Assembly: GCF_010093535.1 (NCBI RefSeq) | Contig: NW_022985170.1 | Span: 910,016 to 974,015 of the forward strand | Direction of reading: 5' to 3' | Length of the DNA: 64,000 nt | Source: Lindgomyces ingoldianus | Lineage: Eukaryota; Ascomycota; Dothideomycetes; Pleosporales; Lindgomycetaceae | In this document: in pieces, positions 11,519 through 23,600 of the stretch | Numbering within the stretch: the stretch's first letter is position 1 | How the letters are laid out: the number at the start of each line of letters is the position of its first letter | Notes under the pieces: model-generated | What the model saw: only the letters and a program-made list of their open reading frames with translations | The model's database searches: none | Told to the model about the DNA's origin: nothing | Translations under genes and position numbers: made by a program

Positions 11519-12411
11519 ACACCTAATAGTGCAGTGCTGCAGTACACTGATTTTGGTCACGTACGTACGTACAGGGCATCTACTCAGTATACTGTACTAT
11601 ACATGAGGCTGCTGTACTAACTGTTTACAGTAGTTATATAGGATTTTTAGTGGTTTTGGGCAGTTAAAGGCAGGTTGCTGAGGGCTAGGGGGCTTGTGTT
11701 CAGAGATTAATGCGGAGAATACAGTTAGTGCCTGTTTTGTTAGCAATCTTCTAACAAATTTAGCAACTATGCTATCTGCCTTATTTTTTTGCCTATTATG
11801 ATGTCCTAATTCCTATCCTAATTAATAACATAGTCATCTCAGCGTGTTACCACCTTGTAGGCCCCATCCTTGCGGGCCTTATCCTCACATGCCTTATCCC
11901 AACGCTTAGAGAAGGCCCGCATGGCCTCACCTAGCCCATCTAGGCCGTCCTCGCGTGAAGCAACTCCTTTAAAGCATATGCAAGATACCCAGGCTAAGGA
12001 GCACCTAAATAATGCCTGCTATAACGTTAGAATTGCCTTTAAGATTAACATTGCCCTTAATTTCCTATTAATCCTAGCAACCTTATGTGAGTGCAAGCAG
12101 TGCTTCTTACAGGCTAAGAAGACTATTACAATAAGAAGGAATTAACTATTAGTGTTAATAATAGAGGCTCCTTAACTGCAGAAGAATTAGTTACATAACA
12201 TTGCTGTTACTAGTAAGATTAATAACTGTAGATCTTACAAGGGGTATTATAACTTCCTAATTAGGTATAGTCTTTAGCTTCAGCGCAATTACTTCATAAT
12301 ACTTTAGTTACTGTATCCAAACTGTACACTGACGTCATCTCCTCCGTACAGTTAGTTAGTAACAGCCGACTCTTCCGTAACTGTACTATACAACCTCCAA
12401 AAGGCTCCGTA

Positions 12412-12431
12412 ACTAACGGTTGGACACACTG
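12412..12431 (-). repeat. Right terminal inverted repeat of element 1 (target duplication at 12432-12439)
   Basis: Perfect partner of the left end. It lies about 100 bases past the stop codon of the neighbouring minus-strand DUF1203 gene, so the insertion is at that gene's 3' side. Confidence 0.92.
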
Positions 12432-12536
12432 AAAGGAATGATGGATAATCAATTTATTGGGATCTTCAACGAAAGTAGTCCAGTTGACCAGCCCTTTGTG
12501 CTATTGCCTCTCAATACTTCGTAGTAATCTCGCCCA

Positions 12537-13040
12537 CTAGGCCCGTTGAATTCTGACAGCAAAACACCCAGGCTTCGCGTTGTGCACGTTTATATAGCTG
12601 GCCTTCTCATCCGCCAACATCCCCCCAGCCACACTCTCTAGCTCCTTTCCCTCGATCACCTCCGCCGCCACCATCATGTGTTTCTCATCATAAGCTCTCA
12701 AGGATAGCAGCCTTTGCAGTTGTGTCTCTGGTAAGATTTTGCCATCGAAGGGGCGGCAGTCGTGGGCATGGACGAAGATAGGGCCATTTCCCCGATAGGG
12801 CGTTATACTGTCGGCCGGAAAAGGGTCGTAGCCGATGAGGAAGAGTTTTTCACCAGGGTTTGCCTCTAGAAGGCAGCGGCGACAGGGAAGATGCATGCCT
12901 TCGGAAGCAATAGTGGAGTGTGATGTGCTGGTAATTGCAGGCAGGGGGGTCGGAAGGGCGACATATTTCAACGCGACAGGCGCGATCTCTGCCTTCATTT
13001 GGGATGAAGGCTTGGCGGACGATGGGAAGGGGGAAGACAT
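12537..13040 (-). CDS. DUF1203 family protein
   Basis: Intronless, 167 aa. The features typical of DUF1203 are in order: a PCRRCLLEANPGEKLFLIGY strand pair near residues 53-72 (two cysteines three apart), GPIFVHAHDC near 87-96, a central LPETQLQRLLSLRAYD and an acidic segment before a C-terminal VHNAKPGCFAVRIQ strand. The family is small, soluble and found in bacteria and fungi, with no established reaction; conserved Cys and His residues suggest metal or cofactor binding, which is inference. The first 45 residues are Ser/Pro-rich and not part of the domain. A transposon sits just past its 3' end, and the reading frame is intact. Confidence 0.85.
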   Translation of the reverse strand: MSSPFPSSAKPSSQMKAEIAPVALKYVALPTPLPAITSTSHSTIASEGMHLPCRRCLLEANPGEKLFLIGYDPFPADSITPYRGNGPIFVHAHDCRPFDGKILPETQLQRLLSLRAYDEKHMMVAAEVIEGKELESVAGGMLADEKASYINVHNAKPGCFAVRIQRA

Positions 13041-14405
13041 GATTGCTTGAGTATTTTGGAATATGGTTTGATGGGCGTCCGAAACTTAAGTTGCAATGCT
13101 TGATGAGTTGTTGATTTGAATTGAGAGTTGATGCTGCTCAGAATGATGGATGAGGATGAGCTGCTTCACTATTTATTCTTCTCCGTGGGATTTTGACTCA
13201 TAAGTAAGCCGTACTTGCTGTGGCACGAAAAAGGATGACCTGGTGGGGACATGAGGGTTCGCAGAAATGATGCTCTAGAAGTGACGAATTGCTACCCATT
13301 CCATCCTCAGCACCTTACTTTCTGTATGGTCACTTCAATCCCATGGCTTAAAGCCGGTCACTAATTATTCGACCTTATTTCTTCCCATTGGCCACTTCAA
13401 ACCCAAGATTCATGATGACTCTATGCTTGGCTTAGGGACATTGCTTCGCGCTTTCTAAGAATTGGGAAAGCGAGTTTCATATGGGAATTCTGAAAGAAGC
13501 ATGGCGTTCGAGAAGGAAAGAGAAAAGAACGACAAATATCACGTGTATTCTAATTCAATGAAGGAGTGCGGAGAGAAAGCTGAACTCAAGGTTGAATTTT
13601 GGAACTTGGTTGTTAAGCCAGATAGTGCACCCCGAATTAACTTCTTTCAGCAGAAGTGAATAAAGGAGGAGGCATAAAATGGAAATCCAAGTGAGACCAG
13701 AAGATATGTGCAATATGACTTGTCGTCTGAGACATCTCCTTTTAGTCCTTCGGCATGAAAAATGCTGAGCCCTCTCCTTACAGCTCCGGCACACCCCGGC
13801 AGATTCATATCAGTAACCCAACGATGGGAGACTACTGGCCAGACAACGCGGGGCCTTCTAAAGGACCATGCGGAAATATAGCCTGCGGTTTCTTATAGAC
13901 ACACTCTGTGGGCGGAGACTTCTAGACGATTTCCCACACCCCAAACCTCACTTCGAGCTTCTATGCTCAGGCTCAATCGAATGCATTCAAGGAACTCGAC
14001 TTCTATTTAGATTGCTTTCTCAATCATCGAGTAGCATGAAAATACTTCCTTCTCATTTGTAATGGGTTGGAGTCCAGATCTATGAGAGTACTGTTTCACG
14101 GATTAAGAGTCAGGATGTGTGGGGACATTTTCTTTCTCCAGAGCCGTCTTCTAGGTAATAGGATGTGAACCGATTATTCCGCTATTATGGCTTACACAAA
14201 TCCCATCCCAACCAATGCGATCCCCTGTGAAAAATTCCATCATAGGACTGCATCAGTGCCCAGGTGACAACCACAATCATCACGTGACCGCGCGTCCTCA
14301 CCCACAACGGGAATAATTCCCCCGCCAAAACGCCCTACAATATTTCCACACTCCAAACTCTAACGAAATACACCGTGGCTCCCCAAGCCTCCCCCACACG
14401 CCAAT
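13041..14405. other. Divergent intergenic region
   Basis: About 1.36 kb between the DUF1203 gene (minus) and the BTB gene (plus), presumably holding both promoters. A short plus frame at 13462-13659 and a minus frame at 13555-13794 have no recognisable content. No repeat or RNA gene was seen. Confidence 0.5.
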
Positions 14406-15651
14406 ATGTCGTCCAAACATTGCATCCATTCCCTACTCTCCCCCCTCTCCAGCTCCCCCCAATTGACATTGCCTCCCAGCCCCCCCGAGCCGGATCCCCT
14501 CATCGAGGTCATCGTCGGACACGCCAGTCGGGATGGCGGCCTCTGCGTCCAACGAACTTGGTTCTTGAAACGCTCGCTGTTGTGCCAGCACTCCAATTTC
14601 TTCCGCGCTGCATGTTACGGGCAGTGGGAGGAAGGGAATGAGAACCGCATTATATTAGCCGATGAAGACCCTCGTGTGTTTGCGGATTTTGTGGACTTCA
14701 TGCAGAGTAATATCTACAGCTTGAATACGTTGATTGAGGGGTTTAATATGGTTCCTAGTCACGCGAAAGCTTGGGTGCTGGGTATGTTCGATCTCCCGAA
14801 ATCTCACACCTTCCCTATCTACGAGACTAGGACTGATGTAATTACGCCGAGCGAAGCACAAATGCTAACACCACAAAGGCGACAAACTCGGTGCACTCTC
14901 CTTCCGCACGGCCGCGCTCCACAAACTCCACCAATACTTCATTCCTTACTCTCTAGACCCTTACATCAGCGCATTCTCCTCTCCTATCCGTCCAATTGAT
15001 ATCGCATACATCTGCACCCACACCGCGCCCCTCTACTCTCCCTTCAACCACCCATCCTCATCCGCCCTCCGCAGCCTCTTCTTCGACGCTGTATCCTCCC
15101 ACTGGGCCCGCATCGACATCCTCAACATCGATGAAGCCATGGATATCTGTGGGGAGGAGTTAAGCTGGAGAGATGTCTACACCGCGTATGGAGATTTCAA
15201 GGATCATTTAGTTGATAGTTTGAAGGTGCCCGATGCGTGGCGGAATGTGTGCTTGAGGGATGTGGAGGTGTATTTAGGGCTAGGGGTGAAGAAAGAGGAG
15301 GCTGAAGAAGATAAGGTCGTAGGTGCTAAGAAGGAGAAGAAGGGAATTAAGGGCAGGATTGGGCTTCCGTTTCGGACGTCCGACAGGGAGAGGGTGAAAT
15401 TAAGGAACGAGCAGAGGCTGGAGGGGGTGGAAAAGTTCGAGTTGAAGGCGGAGGTGGAAGAGAAGGACGAAGTAACGGCTGAAGTGGAGGTTAAGGCGGA
15501 GATAAGTGTTGAGGTGGAGGAGAAGACAGGTATCAAGGATGAGACAGACGGGAAGACTGATATCAGGGTTGAGGCGGAAGTGCAGGTTAAGAGTGAAGAC
15601 GGGTACGAGGCTGACGACGAGAAAGGCAGAAGATGGAGTCGTGAGGGTTGA
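14406..15651 (+). CDS. BTB/POZ domain protein with long charged tail
   Basis: Two exons, 14406-14781 and 14879-15651 (97-bp intron, phase 1), give 382 aa. The BTB fold begins near residue 33 (PLIEVIVGH), runs through FLKRSLLCQHSNFFRAAC, ILADEDPRVFADFVDFMQ and the YSLNTL helix, and continues across the splice with AKAWVLGDKLGALSFRTAAL, a common continuation of fungal BTB proteins. BTB domains dimerise and can recruit Cullin-3 ubiquitin ligase; no second known domain is present. The last 120 residues are almost wholly Glu, Lys, Val and Asp with repeating EVE-EK and VKAE units, probably a disordered or coiled-coil tail. The partner or target is unknown. Confidence 0.82.
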
Positions 15652-16100
15652 GCTTTTGGACTAGAGCTTGGCGGCTCGTGGAAAGGGTTCAAGGTGTGGT
15701 AATAAATGTAAAAAATCCAGGGGCTATAGCATGTTATCAATGACCCGAAGATTTGTCTATTCGGGTAGGTGTGTACAATAGGATACAAGTTTGGAAACAG
15801 ACTATCCAAAATACTTTAGTAATTCAAGACGGAGGGCACGAGATCCTTCTCACAATGAACAAGTGTACCTCACTTCTCTATCATAACTATGTCATCATGT
15901 GCAATTTCCCATTTCCCATATACTACAATCCTCGGCTGCCATCAATGCCACGAGAGTGCAAGAAGTCAAAAGCCCAAAGCGCAGCCGCGTGCCAACGCCC
16001 AACACCAAACAAACCTAAAAAGTAACATGGCAACATCGCTCGACGTTCTTCTGGAGACGCCCTGAAGAGTTCAAAGCATGACACAAAACAAGACTCCACA

Positions 16101-19100
16101 TCAACAGTTCTGCAAGTAATTACTGGGCACAAGACCAGGCCTACCGCCATTCCTCCCTACAACTTCAGCCTCCCACCACCCATCATCTTGCAACCTCAAC
16201 ACGGCGAGAATGTCACCTTTCGCAAAGGAAAGTTCCTCGGGGATCTGGGCGTTGTACATGTACATGGCTCGAGCTGTAGAGATATTATTAGTAATCCTAA
16301 TAGCGAATCTCGAGGCTAGGGAAGGCGCTTACAGTAGTGAAGAACCATCCGTCCATCCTTCGTGTACTGCCTGGGTTCGGCAACACTCTTGCTCCTCACC
16401 CTCGTACTAGGTTGGCTTGACACACTTCCAACGTATCCAAGATCACTGCCTCCACCGCCGTAGTAGGAGCTTTGTGGCCGCTGACTACCACCCCCTCGAC
16501 CCCGTTGACTACCGCCGTAGACACTGCCGTCTCCTCGCTCACTGCCCGGGCCTGGCGCGAGTTGAAGGGCCATGTCACTTCTCATATCGCTTCCCCTTGA
16601 GCTGCTAGGCCGGTCGTACGACTGACGGAATTGGGGGGCTGGACTAACCCCTCGAGATGGTGGACCTGCTGCACGAGAGTTTGGCCGTGTGTTGGCGAAA
16701 GCGGGTTGGGGAGGCTGGGGAGAAACAGCGCGAGGAACATTAGCATGGCCCGGCGATCCACCACGAGATGATGAATACGAGCCTCGTGGCGTATGATTAC
16801 CTGCATGCTGTTTAATTGGGCTGGTAGACTGTGCTCGGGGTCGCCCTCCTGCATTCGATGCAGCATAGGGATTTGGCGATACTGCACGATATGTAGCAGG
16901 CGATTGAGGAGTCTGTACTGAGTAAAGCCCTGGCCTCGGGCTGGTAGCTCGAGGAGGAGCAGGGGAGGCAGATCGAGTCATTTCTTGCTGCGTTGCACCA
17001 CGAGTAGGTGGTCGGGAGCTTGAGTTGGTGCTTCCATTACGATTTTCATAGGTTGGACGTGCTGGAGAGGTTGTGTTGAACATGTTGGCCTTCTGGTCAA
17101 TATACTTCTGCGTTGTCTGCTGCATTTGGCGGGACGTGAAAGCTGGCTGTGGAGCTCCAAGTCGGGATATCGGTTGGTCGTATGATGGTGGCGGTGTTCC
17201 TCGCTGGGCGGCATTGAGCGCCGCGTTTGTGAGAGGAGTAGGCATACCACCGACAGGTGTTGAGCTCACGCCTGGTGTCCCAGGAGGCGCCGGGGTAGCG
17301 AGACCGTGATATCTGTCTGCCGATACACGCAGAGAAGACTGTTTAGTGACGCCTTTGAGCTCTGCAAGCGCCTGTGCGATTGGATCCATATCCTCTTGTT
17401 CGTCCTTTTGTGACTTCTTCTGTTTGCGAGCATCTGGAGATGCCACGTCAAAAACATTGTTGCCAATGTTGAGCTGGAAACTGGCTCTAGGATCAACTGG
17501 CTCAGGGCTTGCCGAGCGAGCTTCGCCTCCAAGGATGTTGCCACGAGTACCCTTTCCGAATGGCCGAGTCGGACTGATATTTTCGTTGTTTTGTTTGGAT
17601 GCTGGACCCCAAGTATTTCGGTTGCTTGGCGCAATTGATGTTGCCCCCTGGTCCTTGTCGTGCTTGCTCTTTCTTCTACTGAAGGGACTGTTGTGAAAGA
17701 ATCCCCTCTTCTTTTGAACCTGAGTCTCCTCCACCACGGGTGGTGGTGCTGGGGTCAATGGTTTACCTGGAGACGCTGATCCACTTGGCGGCTCGATGCT
17801 CGAGAACGAAGTTGGGTTGGAGTAGTCGCTATGAGAGTCTCTGCTTGAAGGGCGAGCGGGACTCGGAATAGTGGTTCGCTCGGAGGGCGGTCCAATCCTG
17901 CAGAATTGTGTCATACCATCCATAGGGTAGTCATTGTGAGGCACCTGGCTTTGCTGATATTGCTGATGAGCTTGTTGTTGAGCATGAACTAGACGCGGAT
18001 CTGGCTGGATTCCTCTTGCTGGTTGCGTATGTTGGGGAGGCTGCATCGGCTGGATTGGCTGGACAGGCTGGGTTGGTTGGACAGGCTGGGTTGGATGGAC
18101 TGGCTGGGTTGGCTGAACTGGCTGAACTGACTGAACTGACTGAACTGGCTGAACTGGCTGAACTGGCTGAACTGGCTGAACTGGCTGGGATGGCTGCGCT
18201 TGAATCTGCTCTTGCAGGGGAGCTGGTCTCGTATCCCTCAGTCCCATCTCTCGTGCTAGTGGATTGTTAGGATCGTGGTGAGATTCGAAAACAGAGGGCT
18301 GTGGCGATGATGTTCGGAAAGCTGGATTCATCGTTCTCTGGAACTGGGCTACAGAGTAGGCTCCTTCGTCAGATGTTTCAGAGGCGGTATCGGTAGTATC
18401 TCCGCGGCAGAAATTAATGAATTTTGGTGGGTCGGGGATCTCTTGTCCAGTTGAGCACTCCTTGATGAAGCTCATAATATCCTTGTTGACCTCGCATTCC
18501 TCTAGGGATAGCCGGATCTTTTCACATGACTACGCATGTTAGAGGTTGCGTTGAGAACTAGAATGTAATACCACTTACTGCATCATCGCTCACACAGACA
18601 GTCGAAGCGATGTTTGCAAAGTTCCACAGACTGCTCTTCATATAGTCGATGCGCTCTTCTTCAAGGTCTTGGAATTTCTGTCCGACATGTTAGCTTCGCC
18701 ATAACAAGTCGAAGAGAGATATACGTCACAAGCGGCCTTCCAATCCCTGTTCCACCGCCCGGTGGTTTCTTCTAGAACCTTGACAGCAGCCTCGTACTCG
18801 CTGCTCGTGCTCGACAGTTGTATCTGCGTCTTCTCCAGTCGAGCCTTGTTCTTCCGTTCCTCATGGCCCATCACCATGTGCGCTTGTGCTAGGAAACCCT
18901 TGATCTTCAAACAGTCCTGCTCGTATCGGTCGCGCGCCTTATTCACGGCAATAGTCTGCTGTGTCTTAACTTTGAGCAGCTTCTCGATCCCACCCTGCAC
19001 GATCTTCCTGCGCTCCTTCATTCCCCCGGCAAATGCTGTCAACGGTTCCTCTAGCTCCACCTTCATCTGAGCAGCAATGCTCTGATGTGATTTCCCCATC

Positions 19101-19472
19101 GCCTCTACTTCGCCCCGAATAACGTCGAGTGACATTCGCAGGGTGCCTGATTCGGAGGAGCCGAGAGGTTTGCGGGACAGGTGGAGGAGCTTCCGTGCGT
19201 ACTCGTCTTCGATTGCCGCCCGTGCTGTAGCTCATTAGCAATACTTCAGAGGAAGGCCCTGGGATGCTCATACCAGTGTAGAATGACTTCATTTCGTCCG
19301 AAGTGACTTTGGCATTGTGCAAGCGCTCAAGCATAGGACCGACGCCGGCGTCATCTTTGCCCCAGAAGTTGTTGGCAACTATGAGAAGCTCAGTAAGAAC
19401 CAGTTAGACGTATAATGTGGGCTTACATGAAAGAGTGACCGAAGGCGGCTCAGCGGCCGTAGTGCCAGGCAT
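16101..19472 (-). CDS. F-BAR/SH3 septation protein of the Imp2/Cdc15/Hof1 type
   Basis: Six exons (19427-19472, 19274-19378, 18725-19224, 18579-18677, 16333-18529, 16101-16273) give 1039 aa with matching phases. The N-terminus (FANNFWGKDDAGVGPMLERL, then ARAAIEDEYARKLLHLSRK) is the FCH/F-BAR start, followed by about 250 residues of amphipathic helix ending near DIMSFIKECSTGQEIPDPP. A long disordered Pro/Ser/Gln region of some 700 residues includes a (QPV)n run. The last 60 residues, split by a 59-bp intron, form an SH3 domain (ALYDY-like RAMYMYNAQIPEELSFAKGD, then DDGWWEAE and GLVPSNYLQ). Such proteins bend the plasma membrane and organise the actomyosin ring and septum. Three domains in this order make the family assignment strong; choice between Imp2 and Cdc15 is not settled. 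Confidence 0.92.
18046..18196 (-). repeat. Coding minisatellite encoding Gln-Pro-Val repeats
   Basis: Inside exon 5 of the F-BAR gene, a 9-base unit close to CTGGCTGAA (plus strand) is repeated many times with small changes. It encodes Q-P-V/T/I-Q-P triplets in the disordered middle of the protein. All units keep the reading frame. Confidence 0.85.
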
Positions 19473-20618
19473 GGCGCCAGGCTTTGTTTATCAACCAAAC
19501 CTTGAAGCGAGCGGTGTTTGCGACAATGACAGGTGAATGTTGGAACAGCGCGGCTCTAAATGCAACGAGGAGTAAAATAATATGATATGAGCTAGGAGAC
19601 ACAGTTCTAGGACTGGGTGTTGAGGAACCGTGGGGTGCAGGGGTCGGACCGTGGTACTCAATATTTACGTCTGTTCACCCCAGCAACGGGGGGCTTGGCT
19701 CAGCCCTACTTGTGCGGTTCGCCATTCCATCCTCACTAATAATGCTCTGGACCAATGATGAATTTTCTTGAATGCTCTCGTGAGATCGGACAATGGATTT
19801 TCAACTCTTTAGCTTTTTGAGGCATCTAACGCGTCCACAGACTTCTTAGGGGCTTTGTCTAGCACGTGATCAGATCTGTTCCTTCAAGGTAGCATCCTAT
19901 TGAGGTCTTAGCTCGAGGTGGTGATTCCGGTTGGACGTGGACGGTGCATCAGGCTACCACCTTTCCGAGCAGTGATTCTATCCGAGTAGCAAGACGAACG
20001 GTGCTGATGAGTGGTGGATGAAATATGCGTTTGTCGAGCATTGTGACTCTCTGAGATGAGCGTGTCGAAAGGAGACGTGTAGTATCCTACGATCTGGTAC
20101 TCTGACCGCGTGGCCATGTTTGTGACGCGTTTGCTCTCTCCCACTGGGGTCCAGCAGTGGTGAGAGCCTGAGATTGTTGGCTCCACCATTTTCAGCGTTG
20201 GAGTCGGAGCACTCACCGAGGCTGAGTGATATGGAGCAGTAGTGCAAAGGGTAGGGAGCGGGCGCGCCTCTGCCTCTCTGGACCTGCATTCCACCACGAC
20301 GACATGCAGCTCAACCAGCGCAGCGTCGCCATCTGGAATTAAATTTCATAACTGTTCTCTACCTGCTGAATGCTGCTACTCATTGCAATCGAGTTGGCGC
20401 TGCCACTAAGTGGCCCCTATCTGTGCCCGTGAAAGTGCTGCCGAACGCGCTGCCAACTGTCCCTCGCGCCAAGCCCGGCCCTTCTGGCGAGCCGCAGGTG
20501 CGACCTCTGGCTCTGCATCTTCCCCCCAAAAGCCCATCGTCCAAACCACTGCCCCCATCTCCCTTCTCAATCCCCTTCTCCCGGCCGCCTCCGCGCTGCT
20601 CATGGAAACGCCTTCTAG
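19473..20618. other. Divergent promoter region of the F-BAR and Not1 genes
   Basis: About 1.15 kb between two genes read away from each other. Overlapping GC-rich frames appear on both strands (for example minus 20380-20691), but they are compositional shadows of the Not1 5' end and have no family resemblance. Confidence 0.5.
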
Positions 20619-23600
20619 ATGAGCCAGCAACATCCTTGGGGCTCCGCAAGACAGCACCAGACCGCACGGCTAACTCCCATATCAACCGCATTCGCGCAAG
20701 AACAACGCAACACTCCCTCCCCTAGCAGTTCGCGCCCTGGCTTTTCTCCCGCTGCCTCTAACTTCCCATCGCTACCCCCCTCTTCTGCTCGACACGTCGG
20801 GAGCCGCAAGTCGTCGGCGGCCTCGTCGACAAGCTCACTCTTCTCCCCCTCCCACACCGGACAGCAGCTCCCGGTCAGCCAGCTGCTGTCCTCCCGGACT
20901 AGGACCATAGCGCCGCAACCCGTCTCGCAACTGGCGTCCTCCGCTGCCGCCTTGCCTACCGCATCGCAGAGTGGTGGTGGTACCTCGAGCAGCGGCGGAG
21001 GGGCCCCCAAGCTTGCCCGCGGCTCGCCTTCACTCTCAACCTCGAGTACCGTCGGATCGCCAAATACGTCTGCAAACCCTGCTACTAGCGCGGCGGGCCA
21101 GAGTCTGGCCCGGATTGTCATTGCACAAGTCTTCCTACTGCTCAGCCAGTTTGGGACTGTGAAGGACGAAAAGGATCGAGCTAAGTGGGACACACAGGCT
21201 GAGCAGATTCGCAAGGTTAGCCATTGACTCTGCCTCGTCGTTGTTACTAAATACTGACTGTCTCGGTAGCTGATCGATTCGAACGGTATGGAGGTCTTTG
21301 CGAAGTACTTCCGGCGTCTGCTACAGAACAATGCCGGGCAGATATTTCCCACTACGGGGAGAACAGCGGAGCCAAACGGCAGCTACCAGCTACTGGTGAC
21401 CGAGATGCAGAAGATCAAGAAGGATCCCGAGCAAGCTGCAAGGATTGCAGAGTCGATTGATTCGCCCGAGGGCGACCTGTTTCGCGACTTTGACCTCTCC
21501 GCCTTCATGTCGCATTTCCAGCTGGACCCCATTGAGAAGGCCACGCTAGCTCTCGCATTCAGGTCAGCTAACAAGGCGGACCTCAGGACAAAAGGTAAGG
21601 ACTCTTCCCAACCCGCTTATGGTGACTGTTCTGACCGTACTAGCCGACGCAATCCTCTCGAGCCTTGACGAAGAGCTCATGGTGGCCATCGCTTCTGACG
21701 AGCTTAGCACTGACTTCCTAGCTTTTCTCCTCGAACGGCTCCTTCAAGACCCACCCCGGGATTGGAATGAGGATAAGAAGTCTTCGTTGTCATACGTCGT
21801 GCACCACCGGTTCCAGGCATATCAAGCTAGCCCCCCGGTCGAGATCCTGTCATTGCTCATGCTGGTCGAACTGACGAATGCGTCGCAAAATCCTTTGGTG
21901 AAGCTAGTACAACGCGCTGGTCCGCGAGCCACAGTGACCGTGGATTCGTGCAAAGAAATGCTTGCATCCGCAGAGATGCGCGACATCAGCTACCAGCAAG
22001 TTGCCAATGTTCTTCTCTACATGGCTATCTCTCAGGGCGGTCAAGCATACAATGCGAAGAATTTTGTAGCGGCACTACGGGAGCATCGGGCAGGCCAGCG
22101 ATTGGACTGGCAGGATGTTGTTCATGCGTTTGATCGAGAAAACGTCCGAATTACGAAGCCTCAGTTGCTCACCCTAGTCGACGCATTGCTCCCTATCGCG
22201 AACGAAACGGAAACGTTCGATCTCCAGCTACTGTGGGGTGGTGAATGGACGAACGAGTTGACCCAGCTATACTTTGTCACGGCCTTACTCTCTTGTACTC
22301 CAGAGGAACTCGATGCATCCCAAATACCACGGCTAAGGGTGTCCTATACCACGAAGATGTTTGAGGGAGCTCCTACTGAAGTTAAGACGTTTGCAGAGCA
22401 GGCAGTAAAGCACCCCTATGTCTCCCTAGATGCCACAACCGCACTGTTTAGCATGATCTTCAGATCTTCAGAGGCTTATCAGCAGGCCCAGATGCTCGGT
22501 ATTCCGGACGCTATCATCAACTCGCATACCGCCGAGTTTCTTGTCGCTGCGGCCGGAGTCCCAAAACCATGGGGTGCCCTACAAGAGCAAGCCTTGAAAC
22601 AGCTGTTTGATCCATTTTTTTCGAAGCACTTGGTGCCGTACAACTTCGTTCTTTATGGGCTTTGGCAACAAGATAACCAATGGCTGGTCGATCGATTCAT
22701 CGACGCATACAGCAACGACTCAAGGTCCTTAACTCTCATCATGGATCATGCCCAAGCCAATGGCTGGCTTGAAGCTTTGATTCGGGCCAACGCCGAATTC
22801 AGTCTGGATCTTGCCGCCCAGGCGCACGCTCGAGGTCTCTTTGAAATCGAGCCATGGTTACAGCAGACCTTTGAACAAAATGGCGCCTTCTTCCGCAGAG
22901 TTTTAACCGCCTTCCTCGGCCAGAGAGCTACAGAGGAGATGGAGAGCTTGCGCGATGATCATCATCCCCTAATCCTACCGCTCGCAGTCAAAACTGTTCA
23001 TCCCATGCTGTGGTTTCTCGCCGAATGTGGACTTCCTGAATCAGAGCTTCTTCCCTTGCAGAGAAAATGCATACAAGCTTTCCCGCGTCTGATCAACTAT
23101 GGTGAAGGCGTGGACGAGATCATAGATTCGAACGGCGAAAATGGAAACGCTCTTCCGGAAGATGCCGATAAAAAGATGCAGGAGCACTTCAAAAATATGT
23201 ACAGCGGTGAAAGCGATGTCCGTGACATCATCACGATCTTGAAGAAATACAAGGAATCGCAAGATCCTGCTGATCAAGACCTTTTCGCTTGCATGATCCA
23301 TGGTCTCTTTGATGAGTACAACTGCTTTGGGGAGTATCCCTTGGAAGCTTTGGCCACCACGGCTGTTCTCTTCGGCGGCATCATCAGCTACAACCTCCTA
23401 TCTCGGATTGCTCTCCAAGTGGGCCTGGCAATGGTTCTCGAGGCTGTACAAGAATACCGACCTGAGGATTCCATGTACAAATTCGGACTTCAAGCTCTCC
23501 TTCACTTCTCAAACCGACTCTCTGAGTGGCCCAACTACTGCGATCAACTTCTCATTGTACCTGGCCTCCAAGGAACCGAGATCTACACTAAAGCTGAAGA

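Larger units (their letters stand above)
11499..12431. mobile_element. 933-bp non-autonomous hAT-like DNA transposon (element 1)
   Basis: The ends are perfect 20-bp inverted repeats: CAGTGTGTCCAACCGTTAGT at 11499-11518 and its reverse complement at 12412-12431. The element is flanked by an exact 8-bp direct repeat AAAGGAAT (11491-11498 and 12432-12439). An 8-bp duplication with ends starting CAG is the signature of the hAT superfamily. Near both ends a 12-bp direct repeat CTGTACTATACA occurs (11592-11603, 12381-12392), plus several other CTGTAC/GTACAG copies that look like subterminal transposase-binding repeats. There is no transposase frame, so movement would need an enzyme from elsewhere. 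On the minus strand, about 12000-11850 holds a short charged coding-like fragment, perhaps captured sequence. Confidence 0.9.

Noticed and set aside
15204..15809. Minus-strand frame of 201 codons, rich in Ser, Thr and Pro
   Set aside because: It is the antisense of the Glu/Lys-rich tail of the BTB gene; its composition follows from that coding sequence.
20615..21352. Minus-strand frame of 245 codons opposite the Not1 5' end
   Set aside because: Antisense shadow of the GC-rich, low-complexity first exons of Not1; no domain.
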